A DNA stretch of 64,000 bases from Augochlora pura. Its lineage: Eukaryota; Arthropoda; Insecta; Hymenoptera; Halictidae. Below the pieces are notes generated by a model, which was not told where the DNA came from, ran no database searches, and worked only from the letters and a program-made list of their open reading frames with translations. This document shows positions 47,869 through 61,060 of this stretch, piece by piece. How positions within the stretch are numbered: the first letter of the stretch is position 1; each line of letters begins with the position of its first letter. The stretch is taken from assembly GCF_028453695.1 (NCBI RefSeq), contig NC_135773.1:9424001-9488000 (forward strand), given 5' to 3'. A program made the translations under genes and the position numbers.

Positions 47869-50716
47869 CGGCCGAGGGAAAATCGCACTCGCGTGTACAC
47901 TCGTTCCACCGTCGAGACGCGCAACCGCGCCCTCGAAATCCGTTGTGGTTTTCTTTGTGTCGCGTCGCCCGGCAAACCAACGCGAGAAATATTCCCAGTG
48001 AAAGTCCCGGTCTTTAGCTTTCATTGACCCACTTTCCTAGTTCGCTCTAAATGGCGGCCCTCGCCACGCGGCTACCCCTAGCACCACGCTCTCTTCTACT
48101 CTAAACTCGTCGTCGAAATCGCAGGTATGCTGTAACGACGCAACCAGCACCGTTTATCAACTTAATACAGCGAGAACTGCTATAAATAGAACACATTTAT
48201 TCCTAATTTTAAACCAATCGTATGGGACATTACTCAAAAGTTCTGAATCTTCTTGTAATAACATATTATACTTGTTTCCTAATTATATCATATTTTATGA
48301 ACCGATACAAAACAGCTGCTTCGTTTACGTATTTTTCTGACGAATACTTATTCTGAATTAATTAACTAGTTATCTGTGTCGATCTCTTTGCAAAGCGCTC
48401 GCCAGCGTGTGTCGCGATAATCAAGCGATGACGAAGGAAGCTACGAATCCCACTGAATCTATTTATAATTTTCATTTGTTTGTTTCATTTCGCCTTGACC
48501 TCAAAACATTTTAAACGTATTAAAATTTATGAATATAATCTAGTTTCCGTCAGAATTACAATTTAAGTATCAAACTGTAACAAAATTTTACGCATGACGG
48601 ATACAATCGTCGTGACACAAAATTCTGTCAAATCTCCATGACGTATATAGTCGTCAAATACACTTGATTGGTTGAACGTATTCGGAAAAGAGATAAATAC
48701 GTCGCCGCATCTTGCAGTCGTTGGACAGAATTTTTGATTTTGATTTCTATTCATGGAGGTCCGCCGGACGCGGGACGACGCCCTGCGTCGTCGTTGTTCG
48801 TCAACTAATCACCGACATCCTCGGTATAGTTTTGACGTAGGCGCGAACACCGGCGACGAGAGAACACGACGACAAAGGGAGATTAAAACAAACCCAACAC
48901 AGACGTCGATATCGACTTCGATCATTCGTGCAGCGCCGGTTCGTTCTACTCGGCCCGCTGTCTATTCCCGCGAGACAATAGTGATCCGATCGCTGTCTGT
49001 CAGAACGCCATTTGTAGGCGTTGGTGCGCACAGAGGGGCCCGGTTTTTAATTACTCGCAGCATTTGCATTAGCGCCCCGGTAGTCTTGGTGATCCGCGTT
49101 GCGTCGTTGTCCGACCCGTCAATCACAAACTGTTGCACCGGGGATGCAACGTTTCGGATGTTTCGCGTCATATCGGAACAATTTTTTCGTGCCTCGAGCC
49201 GGCGCCATTTTCTCAACGCGATTCCGCTACTAAAGTCGCAGTTCTATTAACTTTATTTAAATTTTCTGCAATCCTTTGCTTTGTTTCTTATCGGAATATA
49301 AAATTATATTCATCGCATTATATCGTAATGTTAGACAATCATTATAAAATTAAATATAACGTATCGATTATTATATTAGCAATATACATATATTGTAACA
49401 GAATTCAGAGGAAAGGGAACCTATTCTTGAAAAATCTGTTTTAAATGGCTACATTTTTTCTTTTAAATAAATAACAAGTTCTTCTTTTATTAGTAGCGAA
49501 GCATTAACAGACGCCTCGTGGTGGACGTCTATAATGGGATAACTCATGGTTGGCAGTCAATGCATTAAACGCGATGGCGGTGGCTGTGGCTGTGTTAATT
49601 TTGACTCTAAGTATTTACGTTAAAATAATAAGATAAATATAATAAAATAAGATAAATTACTGATGCATTTGGAACTACAGAAAGGCAAACAAATATGCAA
49701 GAAATACTATCTCAAAGGGATAAATATCCTTCACCTCGCAACGCTGGCAAGTGGATTACTCGAACGCTTATGCGTTCGATCGATCGCCGGTCACAATGGT
49801 GCTCCGGTAACAAAGAAATTCGTGAGAACCGACGTTCGGAAGGAAGCGAGAATCAGAGGAGCAAACGAAAAACCGCGAGGTTTTTTCTTCATCGACGGGG
49901 GAAAACAAATATCTGAAGCGTTGTTCAAAGATTCCGGATTCATTGTGATGCGTCGCGGTGGCCCGTTATGATAATAAGGGGCTGAAACGGCACGACATTA
50001 GCAAGATTGATAACGGATTGTTACGGAAAGTGCTCCGGCCGTCGTGATGGATGTCCCGACTTGGAAAAACTCCCAGAGTTTCCTCCCAGAACCGCGACGA
50101 TTTCCGTTTCGAACGGGCTCTCCTTCCATTCGCGACGGAAATGGAACTCGAGAAGTTCCGCTTCAACCGTTTACAAATTTCGATTACTGCCCGGGATCCC
50201 CGGGCGGGAAACGGGTCGCCGAGATTATACCGGCTGCTTAGAAACGTGTCATCCGACATATCCAGAGGATCGACACTTTTTTTTTTCAAAGGAGAGCATC
50301 TTTTAAAAACACTTTTCCATGCCTGTTTATCGTTGACAAGCCTAGATACATGTTTCACGAATTTTCTTCGCCCTTTTGTTTTCAATGGCGAATTTCAATT
50401 GACACCAAACGTGAACGCACGATCTTGATTACTAAGTAGATACGACCATATTCGATTTAAAACATTGTACAAGCATTTAAAATATTGCACTTGCATTTAA
50501 AATTCGATTAGATTTTTCTTTACATTTAATTGATTCTATAAAAAGATTTGTGATATTATGAAGCGTGTACGAGACAATTATTTGAATAACTTTCCATTCG
50601 AACAATATTTCCAATAAATTTTTCGAATATTTTATTTAGTTTACTTATTTGGAATATTTTATTTCGATCAGAGATTCCGTTAGGGGACTAAAATTTGTCG
50701 ATTTTTGTATATTTTG

Positions 50717-50826
50717 TCGAATTCATCAGCGTTTTTAATCTCGATACGTTATAGATTTTCTGCGAATTGTATTTTCTTGTCAGTCGATATAAATCTCGGA
50801 CCATCTGGTATCAAGTGCTAAATAAA
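50717..50826 (+). repeat. Dispersed repeat of about 108 bp, copy 2
   Basis: It contains ATCAGCGTTTTTAATCTC, TATAGATTTTCTGCGAATTG and TCGATATAAATCTC, about 80 percent like copy 1 by eye and in the same orientation. Confidence 0.75.
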
Positions 50827-52006
50827 ACATACGAATGAAATTTTATTCAAATAGAATCTGGCCAATTCTGCTAAGAGCTATATAAATATCCGTTTAACTA
50901 TACCGGCCCACCTTGTGCACATGATTACAGAGCACAGCAATCTCGCGAAGTCGATTAACTATGCAAACGAAGCAAGGATCGCAACAAGTTGATTGATAAC
51001 GTCGATTAGCCTGGAAGCATTATTCAGAAGGTGTTCTCGCAGGAGAGAATCGCGTCTTGAATTAGGTAACCGTACACTCGACCGGATAACAGGTCGGCAA
51101 ATGAGCGAATTATTTAGATGTGCATGCGGACGACAGCCAAGCACAATACATCGGGGCGCGGAACAAGCATCCTAAACGATAAAAAGGGCCAGCGTGCGTG
51201 TCCGCGCGTCAATTACTACGCCGAGCAATCAAGGGTCATTAAATTAATGTCACCCCAGTGTAGCCCGTGTGAATGCGCCTTAATTACGGAAATAGGAGCA
51301 ACGACTCGCCCCGGCGCGTCGTTCGTCTACAATTTCTACCACCGAAAGGTTAATTCATTGTGAAATCATTCGCAGCGACGGCTGCATCTTACGGACGATG
51401 TCCGCGTAATGGCTTTTTTTTTCTCGCGTCGAGGGAGGTGAATCGACCTTATTATTTTATCCTCGCTTCGCCATTCCGTGTGGAATGGTTACTGATTAAC
51501 GCTGCACCGTTTACAGAATTTTTCATTTTATAAAAGCCGACGCTCGTTTAAAAGGAATATTAGCTTGTTCCACGGTGTACAGCATTGCGCTGTTACTGTT
51601 ACGCAAATTTATTTTCATGCATTTTAAGAATTACTTATTGCTTAATACATCTAATAATAACGACACGATTGTCGCAATAATGCCGGGAACACTGACGTAA
51701 TAAACCGAAAATAAGATATGCGAACAACTGAGTCGATTTCATTCTAGATAAACGTTCCATTTCTTCCTAGCCTATAAAATAATAGGAACATGGAAGATGA
51801 AACATTTCCTGGAAAATGTAACATGGACAGGATTGTTCCAACTCTTGATAACGATAATTTTATACGAATTTGTTCGAAAAATGACTCGCGAAGCAGAAAG
51901 CGAAGAAAATCGACGTTAAATCACACTCCGTGCAACCGAATCGTTGCGAAAGGAAACATGGAGCACTGTTTCTCCGCTCGAGAGATCCCGTCGAGCGAGC
52001 TCGTAC

Positions 52007-52024
52007 GTGTGTGTGTGTGTGTGT
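52007..52024. repeat. (GT)n microsatellite
   Basis: Nine GT repeats. A (CA)n tract of similar length lies at 55325-55346. Confidence 0.9.
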
Positions 52025-54331
52025 ATAGAGAAAAAAATCGCGGATAGGCAAATGAAGAGGCCGATGGAGTATTGGAAGAAATGAAAGCGCGGAAACGAGC
52101 AGCACAGGGAGAACTGTATGCGCGGGGCTGGAAGATATTCGCGGGGCCGCTAATGAAAGAGGAAATGTGTTGCTAACACGGCTGCCGATAATACGTTAGC
52201 GTACGCGGGGCGCGAGCAAACAAGGAAAAACGGGCGTCGGAAAACGGACGAGCATTAATCGCGATTGCAATCAATGTCGGTGATCGCTTTAATCTTGCCG
52301 CATTTTCGCTCGGCCCGCGGGCTGTCGGAGCGCGCGCACGCACGTGTTGACTGTTTCTACCTGATTGTTCGACCGCCTACACGCCGCCCCGTTACGATCG
52401 CAAAAATCCGCGGCGGAATAACGCCCCGACAGGTCTTGCTGCATCACGATAATTGCGCTAATCTAGAAAATCGAACGAACGCGGGGACGCGAGATTGAAA
52501 TGCCGAACGCGGCGATAACCGGGGCTGGGGTTGAATCGACTTTGGAAATATTAAATGGAGTGTAAAGCATCTTGATCGTCTCGAGTAATACAAAATTTGG
52601 CAAATAAACTGTTTTTTTATCAAATAGTTGCGCGTGGAAATGGTACTTCAAATGTATTTAATATGCAATGTGCAACTATCGGATGAAAAAATATTTACTC
52701 GCCGAGTTCTGTATTACATGAGAAGATAAAGATATTTATAGTCGACTTAATTATGCAAAATTCGATTTTCTCCAGCTCAGCTGAAAACAAATCTCCTACT
52801 GCTTCTGTAAAAAATATTTCAAGATAGTAAATTAATTTAATTAATTTATACGATGATAATTAGACTGCAGAAATCGTGCTCTCGCGACCAAAATGAATAG
52901 GTCAAATACAATGTTGGAAAGAAATTGAAAGAATTCAAAGACGCAGTTATTTTTATCTGGCTTATGTTTCTTACATATAATGTAGACGACTTTTAACCGA
53001 TCTGTCAGTCGACCGAAGCCATTGAAAAATGCACGAGCTCTCTAAAAATTTCGCAAACACGCGAACTGTTGCAGTCCATCGAATCTTCCCGACAACAAGA
53101 GACAAATTAACGTTCCTTCAACTCTCTGGAGCAGGTCTGAATCCATCGAAGAACAATGCTTCGTAATAAACTGCATTCGGAGCGCGAGCGATTCGAGCAA
53201 TAAAAGTAAATATTAAATACACGGTGGCCGGGGATTAATTGAAATGCAAGAGGCGGTCGACGGACAATAGGTTCGCGAGAGGCTTGGGAGCTTTTAGCGG
53301 AGTGTTTTAGAACAATCGAGCAGCAGCTCGCCGCGGTCACGTGCGCGAGATTCATGGAACCGGAGACATCTTAAACCCATTGTGCACCGGGGGGCCAGTG
53401 GATATCTGCTCGATCGGCGCGGATCTGGTTACTCCATTATCCCCTGGCCTCCTCGCGACCGTTTACGCTCCTACTCGAGAGTCCACGGACCCCCTGACTT
53501 CAATTATGAACACTGGCCAATTGGAAAATAGCTCCTGGGATATGCCAGTCACTTCGCGTATGCATGACCAAGCCCCCCCACCCCCCTCTTTCGCCCCCGT
53601 CAGCTCATTCAGCAAGAACGAAAGGAGGGTCGGTTCTCGTTGGAATGACGGAGGAGTCTCGTGTTTATGATGCTACTTAATTAGGGTGGGGACTCGGTTG
53701 CATGGCGCGCGTCGATTTCTGTTCTACCCTTACGCCATTTTCATTTGCATTCCGATGTGGAGTAGCGCACTGGAGAATGATACTCAGATCGCCGTGCCAA
53801 GAGATCTATAACGTGACGTCCTTAGTTAGAACGTTCTAATTAATAATTTGCCACTCTCCAGGTTATTCTTAAATATTTGGAACATCGCGTGGCTTTTATC
53901 TTTAACAAAATAAGTTACAATATTGTATTTGTTTCATAGAGTTCCGAATGCGATTCCATTTATTCGCTTTCGCTTATTTAGATATCTATTTATTAAAATA
54001 ATTTTATTAATTTGAAAATTCACTTTTTTGGTAGACATATATGTTAGTTAGAACAATTTCACTAAGAGAGGCAATATTTTAACCGGGACTATTTTTTACG
54101 CGGGGAAAACGTTCGTTGATTTAAATAAACCGACACGCCCGATTAATATTCGCGTCGGCTTGTCGAGTAAGGTTCGTGTCGCTGGACGCAAGGATCTGCC
54201 TGGGGTTAATTAATGAATTTGATTTGTCTAAACAATGCTTTTATTGAGAGTCTGGAGGAACGAAAATACGCGGAATGCTGACATCTCGGCTAAATACGGG
54301 TCGTCCGCGGGTGAACGGTGTTTACAAATTT

Positions 54332-54516
54332 ACGGCGAGGTCGGTACTTTAATACGGCGCGGTGTTTTCGCGATACGTCGCAATTATGCTTGCGGGGCGT
54401 ACAACTTTTACACTGAAATGACGGCGAGGTCGATTCTTCAATACGGCGCGGTGTTTCCGCGATACGGCGCAATTATGCTTGCGAGGCGTACAATTTTGAT
54501 ACTGCAATGACGGCGA
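54332..54516. repeat. 89-bp tandem duplication
   Basis: Two copies begin ACGGCGAGGTCG at 54332 and 54421, and a third start is at 54510. Each has AATACGGCGCGGTGTTT and AATTATGCTTGCG blocks. Divergence is about 10 percent by eye. The unit is GC-rich, unlike most tandem repeats here. Confidence 0.9.
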
Positions 54517-56807
54517 ACGGACGCGGTGCGTGCAGTGCACGCGCCTCCGCGTCTGGAAGCAGCAACGCTATTTTAAAGCACGAAGATGATGGCCTGATAA
54601 CCTGGCTTTCTGATGACGCGACGCGACGACTGAGGATTGCCTACACGGAGTCGATGTTCGTTAGACAAACGATCAACTCAGCATAGGCCACCAATAATCC
54701 GCCCGATCCTTCACGATGGCACGGAGGGGCCCGTCGTTTACGAATCGAGGGAAGGCGTTATCCGGTCGTCTTTTCCGCGCACCACTGAATGTAGCAAGTT
54801 TTCTCCCGGGGCGCGCCCACAGGATTGCACTTGATGCACCAGCGATCTATGCTCGCGAGAAGGTCAAACGGCTTCAGCCAGTTCGGGCGCCTATTAGGCA
54901 CCGCCCCGAGCCAGTTCAGTAAGACCTACCCAAGAACAGTCGTCCGCTTCTATTGAGCGTCGGCCTCCCGAATGGTTCGATTAATTAATGAAATGAAATG
55001 AAATGACAACTACGTGGTCGCGAGAATTCTTCGATGATCAACGCGCGTATTGTGCCGTGATGCGGTTTTACGTTCACGACTCCCCGGTTTTGGGGCGCTT
55101 GCACTAGGAAACGGACAGGTCGGTTTGCCTTGTCTCGTCTGGTCGGTTTGCCCCGCTAATTACAACGTTTCTCGCACGGCTGAAGATCTCTCAACTTGAT
55201 TTCTATCGCTTCCAAACGCAGAGTGCCGAAATCTGTTCTCGCATCGACCTCCTTCGATCGCAATCGAGTGGGGATCGATGCGCACGCATCTTCGGCGCTG
55301 GAGAAGGGAGATCACGCGTTGTACCACACACACACGCACACACACAAACTTCTCGTCGGCGTTCCGCTCGCCTAGAGACAATATGTAGCCAGCCCGGTTA
55401 CAATATAGACTGTCGATGATAACGCAAACGTGAATTAATTTTGATGGTTTCAATCGGTTAGGGTGGATTTTTGTGATTTTTTAAATTGGAAATAGGATAT
55501 TGAATGTTGCTTTGTTACGTACAGTGGGATATCCTATCACGAATTAATTCGTTTCAGAACATCGTTCGTTATAGTATCCACACGTTATAGCGTCCATGCG
55601 TTATAGGATACATAGACTGATATTGTTGTATACGCGTTTGATGTGGATCCGGTTTGTAAGGCCGGATTTGTTTATAAACGCTTGGTACAATGCCGTATTA
55701 ATAGATGTATGTTTGTTTTATATACACTTTATTTACACTGTACAAGTATACTAGTTACGATGTTTGATGGTGTTTTACTACGTTTACGTTTGGATGTGTT
55801 ACGTATGAATGTTAGCTGTGATCTTAGTTTGATGCGTTATGTATGAATGATTACTGCGTTCTGTCTCTCGTTTGTCGTGTTCTGTCTGTTGTCACCTCGG
55901 TGTTTCGTTAATTGGTGGAGGATAGTTTTGGTGGAGGAAATGAAATGTTTTCGATTGGAGGTGGGTGTGTCGCAGGGAACTTGGAATGAGGAGTGGGAAA
56001 TTTGGTAGGAACTTCGTGTTTGCATCGTCTTCTTTGTTAAAGTAAAATTATGACAGTTTGTCCGTGTAACGGTACCGTGGGTCTGTCACACGTGTTGTCC
56101 GTTCGTCGAGTCGAGTTTCAGTAAGTACGGTAGTCGTAAAGTAATTGCGTTAGTCGTCGTTCGTCGGATTTTGCCTATTGTCGATTGATTCGTATGTTTA
56201 TGGCTTAATAACTAAAGAGGGGCGGTTAGGCACTTTCGACCATCGGTGTTGCCGTCGCAACAGATATTGATAGGATATATTTATTACAGAATTTTATTAC
56301 TAGACTGATGATAACTGAGGAAAATATCATCGTAGGATGATGAATTTTTTTTTCAAATTAAAGCTTGAAACCTCTATTTTATGAAGACTTTATAACATTT
56401 TTTCCTGCGATACCATTTACAATGAAATGAAGTTCAATCCTTCCCCTTTAATTTAACAAAAGTGAAACGTGACTGCGATTCTTCTTCGCAAAGTTACAGC
56501 ACTTTGAAGTAACCCTTCGATAACGTCAATGTCAGTGATACATGGCAAAAATGCAAAGGTTTTTAGAGTGTTGTAACTTTGCGAAGAAAAATCGAGTCGT
56601 TTAACTTTTCTTCAATTAAAGAGGAAATATCGAAATTTATTTCGTTTCAAATAGTATCTCAAATAAAACTTTTACGAAGTCTACACATTTTATCGAACTT
56701 GACAATTTGCAATATGAAACACGGCTTTACATTTAAGTAGCCACAGTGACGAGGGTGCATCGAACTTAAAATCCAGGAATGATATCTTAAAGCAGAGATT
56801 CCAAGCT
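54517..56807. other. Noncoding
   Basis: It contains a (CA)n tract and T-rich sequence with repeated ACGTTATAGCGTCCATGCGTT wording at about 55580. Nothing else recognised. Confidence 0.45.
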
Positions 56808-57005
56808 TCAATTTAAAAGAAGATTCATCATTCTATAATATATTTTTGCGAAGTTATCGTCCGTCAAAGTTGGTCGATTTTTATCCAAAAGTTCCTGAAT
56901 TCTCAATACCTGTTCACGTCTCGAATCGTCTAGTTTCACCAGAATCGCCAACCATTCTCGGACATCGCCGTTTCTAGGATCGCGGGGATTGCTTTTTACG
57001 TTCAT
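56808..57005 (-). CDS. Candidate small ORF or terminal exon (65 aa), unrecognised
   Basis: An ATG at 57005 (context TTCAATGA) opens 65 codons to a TGA. The predicted peptide is rich in alternating charged and hydrophobic residues (REWLAILVKLDDSRREQVL, then RIQELLDKNRP and a YYRMMNLLL end) and looks like two amphipathic helices, unlike the low-complexity or Arg/Ser-biased peptides of chance ORFs here. In the same frame the open stretch continues upstream of the ATG past a weak CAG acceptor, so it may be a last exon. A second minus-strand frame overlaps its 5' end (57186-56974). No family was recognised, and there is no neighbouring evidence of transcription. Confidence 0.3.
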   Translation of the reverse strand: MNVKSNPRDPRNGDVREWLAILVKLDDSRREQVLRIQELLDKNRPTLTDDNFAKIYYRMMNLLLN

Positions 57006-57676
57006 TGAAATCACTGTCCGGCAACTCGTGGACGAGGGTGTACGACGAAGTCGAGTGAACCTTGAGAGGGTCGCCGGGTAATCTTATGAATCTTCGTTCG
57101 CGTGACACCTCGCGACCGACGCTGGTCAATAACAGGGAGAGAGGAGCTCCGAGACGGAAATCGTCTGTCTCCTTCACCCTTCCCAAGTGTATTCCGAGGA
57201 TTTAACGGAGCTTCTCGAAGTGTTTACTTGCGTCGAGCCTCGGCGAGCAAATTTGCTCGGGCGAGCTCTCTGATTATCCGTTCGAGAGGAGGGGGATCGC
57301 GAAAAAGACTCCGAGGTAAAGCACGATGCATATAAATTGGAGGTTAAGAGGGGGGGCGGGGGGACACCGGCGTTCCTGGGACCGTAATTTCTGGTTACCT
57401 CCCTGTTTACGTTAGTGTTAATTATCCCCGCCGTTTGATTGTCCTCCGAATCGCTCCTCGGTTAAGCGTCGCGTTACGTAAAGAAACCGGTTGGGTTACG
57501 TGTCGCCTTTCGTTTCCTAATTGATTCGTCGTTGATTCGCATCGACCGATCAATTATTTTCTGGCACTGGTTTCTTTTACCCTTGTCCCTTGCCCTTGAT
57601 TGCTGCTTCAATCCGACATTAACTATTGGAAATTAGGTCAGAACTCGTGCCGAATTTTTTTAGTAACGTTTATCGG

Positions 57677-57857
57677 TAGACCGCGGATCTTATTTTATTT
57701 TTGAGAGCTATTTACAAAACCCATTCCACTTCCGAAAAATTTTAGTTAATTAATGATTGTCTCGAAGCATTAGATTTTTAGATACTTTAAATATGTCAAC
57801 TGTTTCGCTTTTCATTTCTTTTTATTTCTGTCATAAATGCGAAAAATCCGCTGTCTG
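57677..57857. mobile_element. Inverted-repeat element of the TAGACTGCGG family (181 bp)
   Basis: Its ends are TAGACCGCGGATCTTATTT and TGTCATAAATGCGAAAAATCC continuing to GCTGTCTG. It has the same design as the 4.5 and 59.7 kb copies, and the subterminal TTTCTGTCATAAA motif is kept. Confidence 0.5.
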
Positions 57858-59697
57858 GTAATCGCTATAGATATTCTATAATAAATTTTAACAAGAATTT
57901 GAGTTGATAATTTGTACTGTTTTTAAGCTCACAGATTTTTCAATAAACGCATGTAATCTACAGTTGATTGGCCATTGTCCACTACTCTAGATATTTTCTT
58001 AATAATAAATATTAGTAAAATAGAACTATACATAATATACTAATCAAATAAAGAATTATTCGAATAAAATATCTCACTTGAAGGAATTCATTCGGACAAA
58101 TAATAAATAATTAAATAAATAAATGAATAAATAAAAAGAAAGCAAAGTTGTGGTTCCAGATGTGACCATTCTTCGTTGTCTCGTGTTTCAAGAACGAGAA
58201 ACATCGGTGGTCGAAAATCTCGAATGTTGTCGAATAAACTGTCACATGAGACCGAAACCGGTGTCTTCGCGGAAACCATGGCGGCGGCGGCGATAGAATG
58301 GCATCTTCGTGGGAAATTTCATTATTCTCCGGTTGATGGAAAAAGTTTGCCGTCTCTCCGCGGCTTCGCCCGATCGATACACAGATGGAACGCTGATAAA
58401 CGCTCGGATGAACCGGCGCGTGCATTAATCGTCGGCAGCTGAAACTCGTTCGAGAACCGAAGGGAACTTTGCATTTGTAAAAACGAACGACGGCGCTTGT
58501 CCTGCCGGCGAGCACTCGGTCGATTAAATCTCATTAAGCTCCCCGGCGAAATTATTATTCCACCGATTTCGACAAATATTTTCGTTCCGACGTCGTCCCT
58601 TGGCTAAAAGGCCCTAACGCCTGCGCTGCATTATCGCGCCGCTGCTGGTCGCTCGATACACCAGATATCATTTCCTTCGACTTCGCAAGACCTGCATCTG
58701 AGATAATGTCACGTTTGCATCGTCCATAGAAATTGTTTCGCTGCAGTTTCTTGCAATTGACGTGGAACATTTACGTTTTCCGTGGAGACACTTTCTATCT
58801 TCGATATAATTATCCATATACGATGCAACTATTGCGACACGGATGGAAATAAATTCTCTGCTTGAAAGAACGTTCTTTAGAATATCGCGAAGTTAGCGTA
58901 CACGTGAATAAAAAAATTGCTATTTCCGAAAAAGAATTTTTGTACAGATAAAGAACACAGTATACGATTTAGTAAGGTATACACAGCTGGGAAAATGTTT
59001 ATGGCTGGAAGCGGCATTAAAAATTTGAGCGCGTCTACCGCGATCGTTATGGCGGCAGCGATAAAGATGAGAAGCGTCGCTAAAATTTTCTAGTCGAACG
59101 GGTTTCGGTATAGCGTCAGCCGAGAGCGATAGGTGTCCTCGAAGATCCTATCCCGGCTACGTCAGATCGTTCAGAACAAGATACATCAATGCTCCAGTCT
59201 TGCCCTTGATCCACGAACATACTCGATTTCCATATAAAAATTGCGGATAGGAGGTCCGACGGCGCGTCGCTCCCCACGTGTAACCTTTCGACACATTTGT
59301 AATAAGTTTCTCCCTAGCCTGCCTCTCTGTCGGAACTTTTCGCTCAAAGGCGAAAAAGTATTCTGCTACTTTCTCGCCTCCCCCTCGTGTCTGCGATACT
59401 AAGCGAGATCTTGGTGAAAAAGATGCTATTCTACCTCCACGCGTGCTGGCTTTTTGTCGGAACAACAATACAGCATCGCGTCGAACTGATTTAGGTATAT
59501 TCGTAATGGTCATCTCAAAATTGAGGGTCGACAGTCAAAGATATAATTAGTAATGCAAATAATATCAAGTAAAAAATAATAATAACTAATGGAAATAACA
59601 ATAAGCTAGAAGTAGGAAATAGAGTTGGCAGTAAATGGGTTAACAGGTTTTGGTGAATAAAGTATAAAGTATTATATAGAGAATTTATTGTTATTTC

Positions 59698-59869
59698 TAG
59701 ACTGCTAATTTTAATGCAAACTAAACATTTTCCACGACGATTGTTAAAAACAGAAAATAAATAAAAACGCATTGTTTCTTTCAATAACGATTATCGAAGT
59801 TCTGGCTCTACAGATCGACATTTATGCTACTTATGTTTCCCATAACTGCATCAAGTTATCCGCAGTCTA
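59698..59869. mobile_element. Inverted-repeat element of the TAGACTGCGG family (172 bp)
   Basis: Its ends are TAGACTGCTAATTTTAATG and AAGTTATCCGCAGTCTA. It is AT-rich inside. Further half-copies of the same end lie near 3107, 15205, 24897, 26784, 37724, 41420 and 52861. Confidence 0.5.
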
Positions 59870-60512
59870 GTTATCAAGAAAAAAAAAATGTGGGAATAAC
59901 AGAAACCGTGTCCCCGGTCGACCGTAAAGGGTTAAACGTAGCCAGGACCGTATAAACAAGTGCGCAGGGAGAACGTGGCTCGAGTGGCGCCGGGATCCCA
60001 TCCTCGGATCATCATCCATTTGGCATTCACGAGTCCGAAAATAATTTCATCCCTTCGGCAGCCGCTCACGGTGGCCCGCAGGAAGTTTTCAACGCGTTTT
60101 ACGGCGTCGTTCCCGACGTCTCGGCCCCCCCTTGGATACGGACTAATTAAACCTAGCGGAGGATGCACGCCGCACGGGCCGCGCGATCCGCCGCCAGTCG
60201 GTCGACTCGCGAGAATTTCATTTTCCAGCCGCCTTGGCCGCAAACGCGGCGTGCGAACTATCGGAGCGTGAGCTGCGAGACGATTTCAGCCGGGCGCGCT
60301 GCGTGCCCGATAACCAAGAGTCGTCCTCGAGACAACGTGCCGCTGAAAGGGTGCAGACAGCCGTCGCACGGCGTGCTCTTCGCCGGATTTATCCGAACAA
60401 AAGTCGGTTTCGTCAATCTCGACTTACCTCGTTTATTGCAAATTGTCTCATAGCAGTGACAACATTGAATTTATTCAAACTTCGTCACATTTTTATTATA
60501 AAATATAATTAA

Positions 60513-60819
60513 TACGTTGAGTACCACGCGGTTTTATAACGATTTCCCCGTTAGGCCGCGCGACAACCCTTGTTATCTTTACCATGTTTTAATAAAATCC
60601 ATTAAAGTATTCTGAAACAATGTTCAAGTACATTAATAATAAAATCTCGCATTAAATAAAAATTAAGTGGACTTTATATCAATTTTAGATAACAACTTGA
60701 AACAATGTAAATTTTTAAGTTTATTATCATATTTTATACTGTCAGTCACCGATGACTGACGCGACCTGAACGGAAAGCTCCGTGTCAGTCACCGGTGACT
60801 GACTCTGGCACTCAACGTG
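60513..60819 (+). mobile_element. TTAA MITE family 4
   Basis: This is a 307-bp element between TTAA (60509-60512) and CTAA (60820-60823), with ends TACGTTGAGTACCACG and CTGGCACTCAACGTG. Two near-identical 20-bp palindromic blocks lie near the right end (GTCAGTCACCGGTGACTGAC at about 60784, and the same with GATGA at about 60741). No coding capacity is seen. Confidence 0.72.
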
Positions 60820-61008
60820 CTAACCAAAGAAGAATATCTCGAAATTTCCAACAGAAAGTTATACTAATATAAGACGCTGTAAAAGAAAAAAAAACAGTGA
60901 CCGGTCGTTGCGATCGTACAAAAGTTAAAATTCGTATAAATGTCAATTTTTGCCGCATTTATCTCTACAGACTTAATCCTTTCACTCGTAACCTCGCACA
61001 CGTTGCAT

Positions 61009-61060
61009 TATAAATAAGCTAGAACACTATAAATAGGTTAGAACACTATAAATAAGTTAG
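61009..61060. repeat. 19-bp tandem repeat (2.7 copies)
   Basis: The unit TATAAATAAGCTAGAACAC starts at 61009, 61028 and 61047. Confidence 0.85.

Larger units (their letters stand above)
47128..54331. other. Noncoding, few repeats
   Basis: CpG-rich patches at 47.2-48.1, 48.75-49.2, 50.0-50.25, 52.1-52.5 and 53.2-53.7 kb produce chance frames up to 165 codons (48753-49250, Arg/Ser/Thr-rich). No exon was supported. Confidence 0.5.
57187..60508. other. Noncoding with two old inverted-repeat elements
   Basis: Apart from the elements at 57.7 and 59.7 kb, only GC-rich patches (58.2-58.5, 59.95-60.4 kb) and chance frames are seen. AAAGGGTTAA at 59926 and ATGGGTTAA at 59636 may be isolated TTAA-element ends. 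Confidence 0.45.

Noticed and set aside
48753..49250. 165-codon plus-strand open frame
   Set aside because: Composition is Arg/Ser/Thr/Val-biased as expected from CpG-rich DNA; no domain, and antisense frames are also open.
59515..59940. GGGTTAA phrases that might bound another TTAA element
   Set aside because: No convincing matching left end or inverted repeat was found.
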